From Gemella sp. GL1 (GTDB lineage: Bacteria > Bacillota > Bacilli > Staphylococcales > Gemellaceae), in NCBI RefSeq assembly GCF_013415365.1, contig NZ_JACBYB010000021.1, positions 124,001 through 188,000 on the forward strand: a DNA stretch of 64,000 bases, in the 5' to 3' direction. The translations under genes were made by a program, and so were the position numbers. The notes beneath the pieces were generated by a model. It had not been told where the DNA came from. It saw only the letters and a list, made by a program, of their open reading frames with translations, and ran no database searches. Shown one piece after another: positions 18,639 through 26,767 of the stretch; within the stretch, counting starts at the first letter, position 1; each line of letters opens with the position of its first letter.

Positions 18639-18670
18639 AAATAAAGTAGGGAATATTCCCTACTTTATTT
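18639..18670. terminator. Bidirectional terminator between the aminotransferase gene and ispA
   Basis: An almost perfect palindrome, AAATAAAGTAGGGAA followed by TTCCCTACTTTATTT, with A and T tracts at its ends. It fills the gap between the two convergent genes. Confidence 0.85.
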
Positions 18671-19543
18671 TTACTTCTCTCTCTTTAAAAGCATATTAGC
18701 AAAATCAATTAATAATTTGTTGTTTAAAAGCTCTGCTTCATTTATCGCCCTGTCTGTATGTGTTTTTAATAAATCTTCACACTTTTCAATTCCATAAAAG
18801 GAAAGATAAGTAACCATTCCCTCATCACTTGGTTTTTTTCCGATTTTTTCAAAATCACCATAGTTATCCAATATATCGTCTTTAATCTGATAAGCAATAC
18901 CTAAATCTGATCCGAAATTCTCTAATCTTTCTAAGTCTGTCTGTTTGCCTGCTATATTCCCTGCAAATAGTAAAGGGAGAATTATTAATTTTCCAGTTTT
19001 CAAAGTATGCATTTTTTGTAAGTAGTCTGCTGATATATCATAATTACCTTGTTTTACATCAAAAATTTGCCCTGCAATCATACCCTTAGCACCAGAATAA
19101 TCAGCTAATAATTTTACTAATTTAACTTTAATATCTGCTGATATATGGTGATTATCAACTATTAATTCATAGGCTAAAGCCTGCATAGCATCTCCCGCAA
19201 GAATTGCTATATCCTCTCCATAAACCTTATGATTGGTAAGTTTTCCCCATCTATAATCATCATTATCCATAGCTGGTAAGTCATCATGAAGCAAGGAATA
19301 TGTATGAATTAACTCTATTGCCAAGGAAATATCCAGATATCTTTTGAAATCTAATTTATAGTAATCTAGCATAGCCAAAAATATTAAAGGTCTTAATTTT
19401 TTACCATCATTAACCAAAGAATAAACTATTGAATCTTTTAGTTCCTTAGGCATAGTTAAGGATTTAATTTTTTCATCTGCATACTTATTTAATATATCTT
19501 TATTACTTGCTAAAAACTCTACTATCTTAGTCATTGTATACAT
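18671..19543 (-). CDS. ispA: Farnesyl diphosphate synthase (polyprenyl synthetase)
   Basis: A 290-residue prenyltransferase that condenses IPP with allylic diphosphates. The first Asp-rich motif is in LLHDDLPAMDNDD, followed by a Lys-Thr-Gly segment (TLKTGKLIILPL), and the second motif is in QIKDDILDNYGD. GKKLRPL near residue 50 binds IPP. Length and position after xseB match IspA of Firmicutes. It overlaps xseB by 17 bp, so it is the last gene of the yqhY-nusB-xseA-xseB-ispA operon. Confidence 0.93.
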   Translation of the reverse strand: MYTMTKIVEFLASNKDILNKYADEKIKSLTMPKELKDSIVYSLVNDGKKLRPLIFLAMLDYYKLDFKRYLDISLAIELIHTYSLLHDDLPAMDNDDYRWGKLTNHKVYGEDIAILAGDAMQALAYELIVDNHHISADIKVKLVKLLADYSGAKGMIAGQIFDVKQGNYDISADYLQKMHTLKTGKLIILPLLFAGNIAGKQTDLERLENFGSDLGIAYQIKDDILDNYGDFEKIGKKPSDEGMVTYLSFYGIEKCEDLLKTHTDRAINEAELLNNKLLIDFANMLLKREK

Positions 19544-19727
19544 CCTTAGTTAAACTTGCTATCTCTACTTGTGCATTTTCTAATATTTTATTACAATCCT
19601 TGATAAGATTAATTCCTTTTTTATATTCCTCTAAAGATTGTTCTAAAGTCAACTCATTATTTTCTAATTTTGCTACTACTTCCTCTAAAGCATGTAATTG
19701 AGCTTCAAATGTTTTTTTTCTAGCCAT
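19527..19727 (-). CDS. xseB: Exodeoxyribonuclease VII small subunit
   Basis: A 66-residue helical protein with the family signature FEAQLHALEEVVAKLENNEL followed by LEQSLEEYKKGINLIK. It binds XseA to form exonuclease VII, which degrades single-stranded DNA. It overlaps xseA by 8 bp and ispA by 17 bp. Confidence 0.94.
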   Translation of the reverse strand: MARKKTFEAQLHALEEVVAKLENNELTLEQSLEEYKKGINLIKDCNKILENAQVEIASLTKDVYND

Positions 19728-20991
19728 TTGTTTTCTCCTCTTCGATTTTTACAACCTTAGCTGTAATTACCCCATCTTTCAAATCAATAGTAATATCACT
19801 ATCGACTTCTACACTTTTAACTGATGTTAATCTCTTATTATCCTTATCTTTAACCAAAGCATAACCCTTTTTTAAGATATTAAGTGGTGAATTATGCTCT
19901 AATTTTTCTATTATACTTTGTAATTTCTGACTTTCTTTCTCTACAATATCTATTTTCAAAAAGCTTTCTTTTTTTCTAATAAAATCGGATATTTTTTTAT
20001 CAAATTTATTCTGTAACAAGAGCTCTATCCTTGTTTTATAAGACTCAATATCTTTAGCTTTTTGAGAAAAGTTATTAGCAAAATTTTTTATCTGATAAGA
20101 ATTTGCTAAGCCTTCTACTTGTGCCATATTAGAAGAAATCTTTTGATTAATAAGTCCTCGTATCTTTATTTCTGTTGCTTTAAAATGAGCTTGTAAATCA
20201 GATATAGTTACAGATGTCGCCAATTCTGCAGCTGCTGTCGGTGTTGAAGCATATTTATCGGCAGCATAATCGGCTAAAGTTGTATCTGTTTCATGTCCTA
20301 TACCTGTTATTATAGGTGTATTAGCTCTAAATATGGCTCTAACTACCTCTTCAGAGTTAAAAGCCCAAAGATCTTCAATAGAACCCCCACCTCTTGCTAA
20401 AATTATTAAGTCATTGCCAGCCCTGTCAGCCTGTCCTAATTTCTCTACTATATCTGCTATAGCTGATGGTCCTTGAACTAGAGATGAATATAGATTTAAT
20501 TTCGCTAAGGGATATCTTCTATAAATTGTTTTAGTAATATCTTGCACAGCTGCACCTGTTTTTGCTGTAACTACTGCTATCGACTCTGGGAATCTAGTTA
20601 TTTTCTTTTTAAGACTTGTGTCAAATAAACCTTCATTATTAAGTTTTTCTTTTAAGTCTAATAATCTCCTATATAAATCTCCTATACTATCTTTTTCTAT
20701 TTCAGATACTATAAGCCTTGCTTCCCCATAAGGAAAATAGAAATTAAGTTCTGCTGTAACTAGTACGGAATCCCCTTCTTTGATATCTAAAACTTTGGCC
20801 CTAAATTTTAAAGCATTCATCTTTGTGTTAGAATCCTTAATAGAAAAATAAAGTGTCCCATTTGTATGCAGCTTACAATTAGACACTTCACCTTTTATAT
20901 AAATTTTTTTAAGATAGGGGTCATTAACATACTTTTTTTCTATATATCTGTTTACATCCGTAACTGTTAAATACTTACTATCTTTTGACAT
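19720..20991 (-). CDS. xseA: Exodeoxyribonuclease VII large subunit
   Basis: A 423-residue catalytic subunit: an N-terminal OB-fold (about residues 5-100; IKGEVSNCKLHTNGTLYFSI), the nuclease core with ARGGGSIEDLWAFN and TGIGHETDTTLAD..ASTPTAAAE, then a long coiled-coil that assembles with XseB. The family's catalytic motifs are present. The stop is immediately adjacent to the 5' neighbour nusB, consistent with one operon. Confidence 0.96.
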   Translation of the reverse strand: MSKDSKYLTVTDVNRYIEKKYVNDPYLKKIYIKGEVSNCKLHTNGTLYFSIKDSNTKMNALKFRAKVLDIKEGDSVLVTAELNFYFPYGEARLIVSEIEKDSIGDLYRRLLDLKEKLNNEGLFDTSLKKKITRFPESIAVVTAKTGAAVQDITKTIYRRYPLAKLNLYSSLVQGPSAIADIVEKLGQADRAGNDLIILARGGGSIEDLWAFNSEEVVRAIFRANTPIITGIGHETDTTLADYAADKYASTPTAAAELATSVTISDLQAHFKATEIKIRGLINQKISSNMAQVEGLANSYQIKNFANNFSQKAKDIESYKTRIELLLQNKFDKKISDFIRKKESFLKIDIVEKESQKLQSIIEKLEHNSPLNILKKGYALVKDKDNKRLTSVKSVEVDSDITIDLKDGVITAKVVKIEEEKTNG

Positions 20992-21384
20992 CTATTTTTC
21001 TTCTCTCTCAACTACACCTTTTAATACACCATTAACAAACTTGTAACTATCATCTTTTTCACTGTATTTCTTAGATAATTCAACAGCTTCATTAATAGAT
21101 ACCTTATAAGGAATATCACTATAAACTATCTCATAGATAGCAATTCTCAAGATTTGTCTATCCATTTTTGAAAGTCTATCAATTGTCCAATCTTTTAAAC
21201 TATCAGAGATAATTTTATCAATATTTTCTTTATTTTCATAAATTAAAGTTACCGTATCTTTTACATAAGCATCATAAGATTCTTCTTCATCTAAATTGAA
21301 AATATTTTCTAGTGACATTCCACTATTTTCTAATTGAAATAATAGCTTAAATACACTTTCTCTTAATTCATGTCTTTTTACCAT
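20992..21384 (-). CDS. nusB: Transcription antitermination factor NusB
   Basis: A 130-residue all-helical RNA-binding protein that joins NusE (S10) on boxA in rRNA antitermination. MVKRHELRESVFKLLFQLE, then ILRIAIYEIVYSDIPYKVSI and KKYSEKDDSYKFVNGVLKGV, are the family's signature segments. It lies between yqhY and xseA, as in Bacillus. Confidence 0.95.
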   Translation of the reverse strand: MVKRHELRESVFKLLFQLENSGMSLENIFNLDEEESYDAYVKDTVTLIYENKENIDKIISDSLKDWTIDRLSKMDRQILRIAIYEIVYSDIPYKVSINEAVELSKKYSEKDDSYKFVNGVLKGVVEREEK

Positions 21385-21392
21385 ACTAACCT

Positions 21393-21731
21393 CTAGTAAT
21401 CAATTCCCAATATATTAACATTTACTGAATTAGCAACAATATCCGTCATGTTATATAAAGAATTTCTAATATTATCTTGAATTTTCCCAGCTACACTAGC
21501 TACTGGATAACCAGTTTTTAAGTTACAAAATACTTCAATGTTCAATTTTTCTTCTTCAAAAGATAATTTAACACCTTTAGAGTACTCTTTTTTTCCAATT
21601 TTTTCTAAAGTAGATGATCTTAAACTACCTACTAGTTTTGACACACCTTCTACCTCACTTGCTGCGATAGAGATAATTACCGCAAGTGCTTGTGGTTTAA
21701 TTTCTATACTTCCTAAGTTATTCTTTGTCAT
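21393..21731 (-). CDS. yqhY: Asp23/Gls24 family protein YqhY
   Basis: A 112-residue Asp23-domain protein (SIEIKPQALAVIISIAASEV; GVKLSFEEEKLNIEVF). YqhY-type paralogues precede nusB in Firmicutes and have been linked genetically to fatty-acid synthesis control. GGAG lies nine bases before ATG 21731 but directly abuts the earlier ATG 21740, so 21731 is the better start. It heads the nusB-xseA-xseB-ispA operon. Confidence 0.88.
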   Translation of the reverse strand: MTKNNLGSIEIKPQALAVIISIAASEVEGVSKLVGSLRSSTLEKIGKKEYSKGVKLSFEEEKLNIEVFCNLKTGYPVASVAGKIQDNIRNSLYNMTDIVANSVNVNILGIDY

Positions 21732-21765
21732 TCTTCTCATCTCCTATAATTTATAGTTATATAAA

Positions 21766-21794
21766 ATTATACCTCAAATAACCCATATTGGCAA
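21766..21794 (-). promoter_or_regulatory. Promoter of yqhY-nusB-xseA-xseB-ispA
   Basis: Minus strand TTGCCA (21789-21794), 17 bases, TATAAT (21766-21771), followed by the yqhY ribosome site. Confidence 0.6.
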
Positions 21795-21800
21795 ATCAAT

Positions 21801-22079
21801 TTAGTCTATAAGGTTAAAAGCCTTATTTTTTAGATTAAAGCTGATTTCTTCATTCAACGCATTTTTAGTAATAAACCTTTGATGTTTAGCCATTGAATCT
21901 AAATTATTTCGCATACTTCCCGTCTTTACAGTCTTTTTATTTATTTTAACAGATTTATTTATTTTTGTTAAGTGCTTCTTACTACCCCTCTCCGCAGTCG
22001 TATCACTATAAAGAAATGGATTCTTTTCTATATGTACTTTAAAAACATTACTTCCTAGTACTTTAAACTTTAGTTCCCA
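21801..22079 (-). pseudogene. Unrecognised 92-codon open frame, probable gene remnant
   Basis: An open frame runs on the minus strand from just after TAG (22080-22082) to TAA (21801-21803). It encodes a basic, soluble-looking sequence with VHIEKNPFLYSDTTAERG in the first half and MAKHQRFITKNALNEE in the second. There is no in-frame ATG with a ribosome site near its start. However, an out-of-frame ATG after AGGAAG opens onto a T5 run; one extra T would put it in frame (MFFKVHIEKNPF). Codons such as ACG, GCG, GAG and AGG are commoner than in neighbouring genes. I do not recognise the family. It lies between the rpmG terminator and the yqhY promoter. Confidence 0.35.
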
Positions 22080-22118
22080 CTATTATTACAATCCTAATAT
22101 TATATTATTCAAAAAAAG

Positions 22119-22148
22119 AACCCTTGAAACTTAATAGTTTCAAGGGTT
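22119..22148 (-). terminator. Terminator of rpmG
   Basis: A 12-bp perfect stem (AACCCTTGAAAC / GTTTCAAGGGTT) with a 6-base loop, followed on the minus strand by a run of seven T. Confidence 0.85.
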
Positions 22149-22156
22149 TTTAAAAA

Positions 22157-22306
22157 TTATTTAGTTTCTCTGTGTAGAGTTACTTTTTTCAATCTTGGAC
22201 AGTATTTTTTTAATTCAATACGGTCAGGATTGTTTCTTTTGTTTTTCTTAGTAATGTAGTTTCTATCACCACATTCTGTACAAGCTAATGTTACATTTAC
22301 GCGCAT
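22157..22306 (-). CDS. rpmG: 50S ribosomal protein L33
   Basis: A 49-residue ribosomal protein: [18 protein letters not shown], then [17 protein letters not shown] and the terminal TLHRETK. It keeps the first CxxC and one later Cys; the fourth position of the zinc ribbon is Leu (CPRL), as in the non-zinc-ribbon L33 paralogues of Bacillus (CPRD). AGGAGG precedes ATG 22306, and an extended -10 (TGATATAAT; TATAAT at 22358-22363) lies just after secA, so it may have its own promoter. Confidence 0.95.
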   Translation of the reverse strand: MRVNVTLACTECGDRNYITKKNKRNNPDRIELKKYCPRLKKVTLHRETK

Positions 22307-22391
22307 GAATATAACCTCCTATTTAATATTTTACAACTTTTTCATACAACGATAATTATTATATCACTATTTTTTTTAAAAATCTAGTGTT

Positions 22392-24959
22392 TTATTTATC
22401 TAGTTTCTTTCTTTTTTCTTTTAATTCTTTAAGTTCTTTAATTTTGGCTAATTTTTCTTCTTGCTTAGATTTTTTCTCTTCTCTAGCTTGACTCTTAATT
22501 GGACCTCTCGCTATGTGTTGCTTAGAATCATTAGTTATAAGAACTTGCTTATCTTCTTTCATTTCTATTTCTTCATTACGTTCTACTTTAATACGTAATA
22601 AATTAGCTGTTACAGTATCTTCTATTTCATCAATCATATTTTCAAACATCATATGACCTTCATTTCTATATTCACGTAGAGGATCAATTTGTCCATAAGA
22701 TCGTAAAAAGATTCCTCTTCTTAATTGATCCATCTGGTCAATGTGATCCGTCCAACGTTGATCAATAGAATTTAATAGAATGTATTTTTCAAAAGAATCA
22801 AATGTTTCATCAGTTAACAATTCTCTCTTTTCTGCTAAATCCGACTTAATTCTTTCGATAATAATATTAGCAAGTTCCTCATCATCAGAGTGTTCAATTT
22901 CTTTTGTTAATTCAATTGGATTTTCTAAAAAGTATTTATCATTAATAAGTTTTAAGATATCTTTGTTTTCCAATTCTTCATCTATATACTGACTTGAAGC
23001 TGCATATTCTATATTCTTTCTAACAGCATTATCTATCATATCTTCAACAATATGACTAACTTTTTGACTTTCTAATATTTCATTACGCTCGCCATACATG
23101 ACTTCCCTTTGTTTTCTAAGTACATCATCATACTGAAGAACCATCTTCCTTGCATCAAAATTATTCCCTTCAACACGTTTTTGAGCTGATTCTACAGATC
23201 GACTTATCATGGCTGATTCTAAAGGTGTATCGTCATTAGCCTCCATCAATTTCTTAAGTCTGTCTGCTCCAAATCTCATCATTAACTCATCTTCTAGAGA
23301 TAGATAAAACCTTGAATACCCTGGATCCCCTTGACGCCCTGCACGTCCACGTAATTGATTATCAATACGACGTGATTCGTGTCGCTCTGTACCAATAACA
23401 GCTAATCCCCCAAGTTCTCTGACTCCTTCTCCTAACTTAATATCTGTACCACGCCCTGCCATGTTTGTAGCAATTGTTACAGAACCTCTTTGTCCAGCCA
23501 ATTTGATAATTTCCGCTTCTGATTCATTTTGTTTAGCATTCAATACTTTATGTTGTACTCCAATCTTGTATAGTAAACTTGATAACAATTCACTTGTTTC
23601 TATAGCAACAGTTCCTATTAGTATTGGCTGTCCTGTTAGGTGACGTTCTCTAACCTCTTCAATTATAGCTCTATATTTAGAGTTCATACTTGAATATACC
23701 AAATCGGCTGCATCAATACGTGCAATTGGTCTATTTGTAGGAATTGTCGTTACAACCATATTATAAATGTTTCTAAATTCCTCTTCCTCTGTTTTAGCAG
23801 TACCTGTCATACCTGATAATTTTTTATACATACGGAAATAGTTTTGGAAAGTAATAGTAGCCATTGTTTTGTTTTCTCTTTGTACTTTTACACCTTCTTT
23901 TGCCTCGATAGCTTGGTGTAGTCCTTCAGAAAATCTACGTCCTGGCATTGTACGACCTGTGAAAGGATCTACAATTTCAATTTGTCCATCTTCAATAACA
24001 TAATCAATATCGAGAGCCATTGTATAGTTAGCTCTTAATGCTTGATTAATATGGTGTAGTAAATCTACATTCTTTAAGTCAAATAGATTTCTAATTCCAA
24101 AATAGGCCTCAGCCTTATCAATACCAAATTCTGATAATTGTATAGCTTTCGTCTTAATGTCTAAAGTATAGTCACCGTCAGAACCATCTTCTTTTGATGC
24201 TTTTCTCAATGTTCTAACGAATGCGTTGGTTGCTCCATATAAGGATGTCGATTCTTGCCCCCCCCCAGAAACAATAAGTGGTGTTCTAGCTTCATCTATT
24301 AATACTGAATCAACCTCATCAATTACTGCATAATTTAAAGGTCTTTGAACTCTTTCCTCTACTTGGCGTACCATATTATCACGTAAATAATCAAATCCTA
24401 ATTCATTGTTTGTTGAATAAGTTATATCACATGCATACACTCTTCTTTTTTCTGCCGGACCTAATGAGCTTAAGTTAAGCCCTACTGTAAGTCCCATCCA
24501 TTCGTAAAATGGAGTCATTTCTTCTTTATCACGCTGAGATAGATATTCGTTAACTGTAATTACGTGCACACCTTCTCCAGTTAGTGCATTAAGATATACT
24601 GGGAGTGTGGCTGTTAAAGTTTTCCCTTCTCCCGTACGCATTTCCGCTATATCTCCACGGTGTAGTGCCATTCCACCCATAAGTTGGACTTTATATGGTT
24701 TCATTCCTATAGAACGATAGGCTCCCTCTCTAGCTGCTGCTAATGCATCTACTAAGATTGAATCTAAGGCCTCTTGTTTAGATTTTCCTTTTTCTATCAA
24801 ATTAGCTACTGTTTTTTTAAATTCTACAGTTTTATTTTTTAATTCTTCATCAGATAGTTTTTCATACTCATCTTCTTTCGCTATGATTTTGTCAGCCAAT
24901 TTAGATAGAGATTTTACTTCTCTCTTATTAGCATCAAATATTTTACTAAATAATCCCAT
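22392..24959 (-). CDS. secA: Preprotein translocase ATPase SecA
   Basis: An 855-residue motor that drives proteins through SecYEG. Walker [25 protein letters not shown] (Walker B and following), [13 protein letters not shown] and the arginine-finger stretch [13 protein letters not shown] are all present, and the helical scaffold and wing domains follow. The C-terminus ends in a Lys/Glu-rich tail without the Cys-rich zinc motif for SecB binding. A run of nine G in the coding strand (24258-24266) encodes a Gly triplet in VSGGGQES, unusual in so AT-rich a genome. There is no prfB next to it. Confidence 0.97.
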   Translation of the reverse strand: MGLFSKIFDANKREVKSLSKLADKIIAKEDEYEKLSDEELKNKTVEFKKTVANLIEKGKSKQEALDSILVDALAAAREGAYRSIGMKPYKVQLMGGMALHRGDIAEMRTGEGKTLTATLPVYLNALTGEGVHVITVNEYLSQRDKEEMTPFYEWMGLTVGLNLSSLGPAEKRRVYACDITYSTNNELGFDYLRDNMVRQVEERVQRPLNYAVIDEVDSVLIDEARTPLIVSGGGQESTSLYGATNAFVRTLRKASKEDGSDGDYTLDIKTKAIQLSEFGIDKAEAYFGIRNLFDLKNVDLLHHINQALRANYTMALDIDYVIEDGQIEIVDPFTGRTMPGRRFSEGLHQAIEAKEGVKVQRENKTMATITFQNYFRMYKKLSGMTGTAKTEEEEFRNIYNMVVTTIPTNRPIARIDAADLVYSSMNSKYRAIIEEVRERHLTGQPILIGTVAIETSELLSSLLYKIGVQHKVLNAKQNESEAEIIKLAGQRGSVTIATNMAGRGTDIKLGEGVRELGGLAVIGTERHESRRIDNQLRGRAGRQGDPGYSRFYLSLEDELMMRFGADRLKKLMEANDDTPLESAMISRSVESAQKRVEGNNFDARKMVLQYDDVLRKQREVMYGERNEILESQKVSHIVEDMIDNAVRKNIEYAASSQYIDEELENKDILKLINDKYFLENPIELTKEIEHSDDEELANIIIERIKSDLAEKRELLTDETFDSFEKYILLNSIDQRWTDHIDQMDQLRRGIFLRSYGQIDPLREYRNEGHMMFENMIDEIEDTVTANLLRIKVERNEEIEMKEDKQVLITNDSKQHIARGPIKSQAREEKKSKQEEKLAKIKELKELKEKRKKLDK

Positions 24960-25004
24960 TTTTTATCCTTTCAATTAATAAATTAACTATTATTAATACC
25001 CCGT

Positions 25005-25033
25005 ATTATATCATTTTAATTATGTTTAATCAA
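25005..25033 (-). promoter_or_regulatory. Promoter of secA
   Basis: Minus strand TTGATT (25028-25033), 17 bases, TATAAT (25005-25010) with a TGA extended -10. GAAAGGA precedes the secA ATG. Confidence 0.65.
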
Positions 25034-25049
25034 AGAATATATTACAGAA

Positions 25050-25080
25050 TAAAAGTCCAGTTTTACTAACTAGACTTTTA
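25050..25080 (-). terminator. Terminator of gltX
   Basis: Stem TAAAAGTC plus AGTT pairing with AACT plus GACTTTTA, with one internal mismatch and a short loop. It lies 10 bp beyond the gltX stop. Confidence 0.6.
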
Positions 25081-25089
25081 TCTTTTTCA

Positions 25090-26541
25090 CTATAATTGAG
25101 ATTTTAACCTCTCAATTACTAATTCTTTACCTAATAATTCTAAACTTAAGTTAAGTTCTGGTCCGTGCATTTGTCCAGTCGTAGCAACACGAATTGGCAT
25201 AAATAAGCTCTTACCTTTAACCCCAGTTTCTTTTTGAATTTCCTTAATTAAATTTTTAATATTATCAGCAGTAAAGTTTTCACTTTCACCAATTTTTTTA
25301 ATTAGAGCATCGTATACTTGAGCATTTGTTTCTAATGCTAAAACTTCTTTCTCTTCATCAGAGAACTTTAATTCTTTATTAAAGAATAGTTTTGTAAGTT
25401 CTACAATTTCAGCTCCATATGACATTTGTGGTTGATATAATGCTATTAATTTATCAAACCATTCTTTGTTTGAGGCTATTTCTTCCTCTGTTACTAGACC
25501 TTCTTTTACTAAGAAGGGTAATGATAAATCTACAATTCTTTCAAGGGGTTGTTTTTTTATGTATTGATTGTTAATCCAAGTTAATTTTTGATTATCAAAG
25601 AATGCTGGTGATTTAGATAATCGTTTTTCATCAAAAATCTTAGCAAACTCGTCTCTACTGAATATCTCTCTTTCTCCTTCAGGTGACCAACCTAATAGTG
25701 CTATAAAGTTAAAGATTGCTTCCGGTAAGTAACCCAATAAATCATATTGTTCTATAAATTGAATAATCGATTCATCACGTTTAGATAGTTTTTTCTTATT
25801 TTCATTTACAATCAATGTCATGTGACCAAATATTGGCGGTGTGAAGTTTAATGCCTCATAAACTACCAATTGTTTTGGAGTATTTGAAATGTGGTCATCT
25901 CCGCGTAATACGTGTGATATTTTCATCAGATAATCATCAACTACAACACAGAAATTATAAGTTGCTACTCCATCATTTTTAATAATAACAAAATCTCCAA
26001 AATCCTTACCTTCAAAAGATAAGTCACCTTTTACCATATCAGTCCAACTATAGCTTCTATCTTGTGGTACACGAATACGAATAGCAGGTTTTCTTCCTTC
26101 TGCTATAAAAGCCTCTTCTTCTTCAGGACTTAAATTAGCGTGTTTTCCTCCATATCGTGGTGCCATTCCATTAGAAATTTGCTCTTCACGTTCTTCTTCT
26201 AATTCTTCAGCTGTCATATAGCATCTGTACGCTTTTCCTTCTGAGATCAATTGCTCAGCATATTTTTGATAAATTCCTATGCGTTCAGATTGGCGATAAG
26301 GTCCATAATCTTTTTCTTTATAGATCCCTTCATCATAATCTATACCTAGCCACTCTAGGTACTTTAACTGACTAGACTCTCCATCAACTGTATTACGTTT
26401 CGAATCTGTATCCTCGATTCTTAAAATAAATTCACCCTTATTACGTTTAGCGAATAAATAGTTAAATAGGGCTGTTCTAGCGTTTCCTATATGCAAGTTA
26501 CCTGTTGGTGATGGTGCATATCTTACTCTTACTTTATTCAT
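25090..26541 (-). CDS. gltX: Glutamyl-tRNA synthetase
   Basis: A 483-residue class I aminoacyl-tRNA synthetase that charges tRNA-Glu. The HIGH-type motif is in [16 protein letters not shown] and the KMSKS-type motif is KKLSKRDES. The C-terminal anticodon-binding part includes [20 protein letters not shown]. In Firmicutes lacking GlnRS the enzyme also charges tRNA-Gln for later amidation; that cannot be decided here. It is a single-gene transcription unit. Confidence 0.97.
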   Translation of the reverse strand: MNKVRVRYAPSPTGNLHIGNARTALFNYLFAKRNKGEFILRIEDTDSKRNTVDGESSQLKYLEWLGIDYDEGIYKEKDYGPYRQSERIGIYQKYAEQLISEGKAYRCYMTAEELEEEREEQISNGMAPRYGGKHANLSPEEEEAFIAEGRKPAIRIRVPQDRSYSWTDMVKGDLSFEGKDFGDFVIIKNDGVATYNFCVVVDDYLMKISHVLRGDDHISNTPKQLVVYEALNFTPPIFGHMTLIVNENKKKLSKRDESIIQFIEQYDLLGYLPEAIFNFIALLGWSPEGEREIFSRDEFAKIFDEKRLSKSPAFFDNQKLTWINNQYIKKQPLERIVDLSLPFLVKEGLVTEEEIASNKEWFDKLIALYQPQMSYGAEIVELTKLFFNKELKFSDEEKEVLALETNAQVYDALIKKIGESENFTADNIKNLIKEIQKETGVKGKSLFMPIRVATTGQMHGPELNLSLELLGKELVIERLKSQL

Positions 26542-26576
26542 TAATTTTCTTCCTCATTAAGTGTATTTTACGAATA

Positions 26577-26606
26577 ATTATATCATATTTTATTAAAAAT
26601 TTTCAA
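26577..26606 (-). promoter_or_regulatory. Promoter of gltX
   Basis: Minus strand TTGAAA (26601-26606), 18 bases, TATAAT (26577-26582) with a TGA extended -10. No T-box leader is visible: only about 35 bases separate the -10 from the start codon. Confidence 0.6.
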
Positions 26607-26767
26607 CGTCCATATCTTTCCTAATCTTTCCTAACAATTTACTGTATCACCTGCATTAAAAATCATTACACGCTTACAAAAGGCACTGCTATGTCCTTTT
26701 GTTGAATATTTTATACTTATATTATATAATGGCTATTGTAAAAAATTTTAGAAAGAGAGGTTTTTAC

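Noticed and set aside
24000-24959. Long plus-strand frames opposite secA, obg, nupP and other genes
   Set aside because: They are shadows of conserved genes on the other strand, without ribosome sites or recognisable domains.
26542-26767. Possible T-box or riboswitch in the gltX/mrpA divergent spacer
   Set aside because: The leader on each side is too short and no T-box or riboswitch core is visible.
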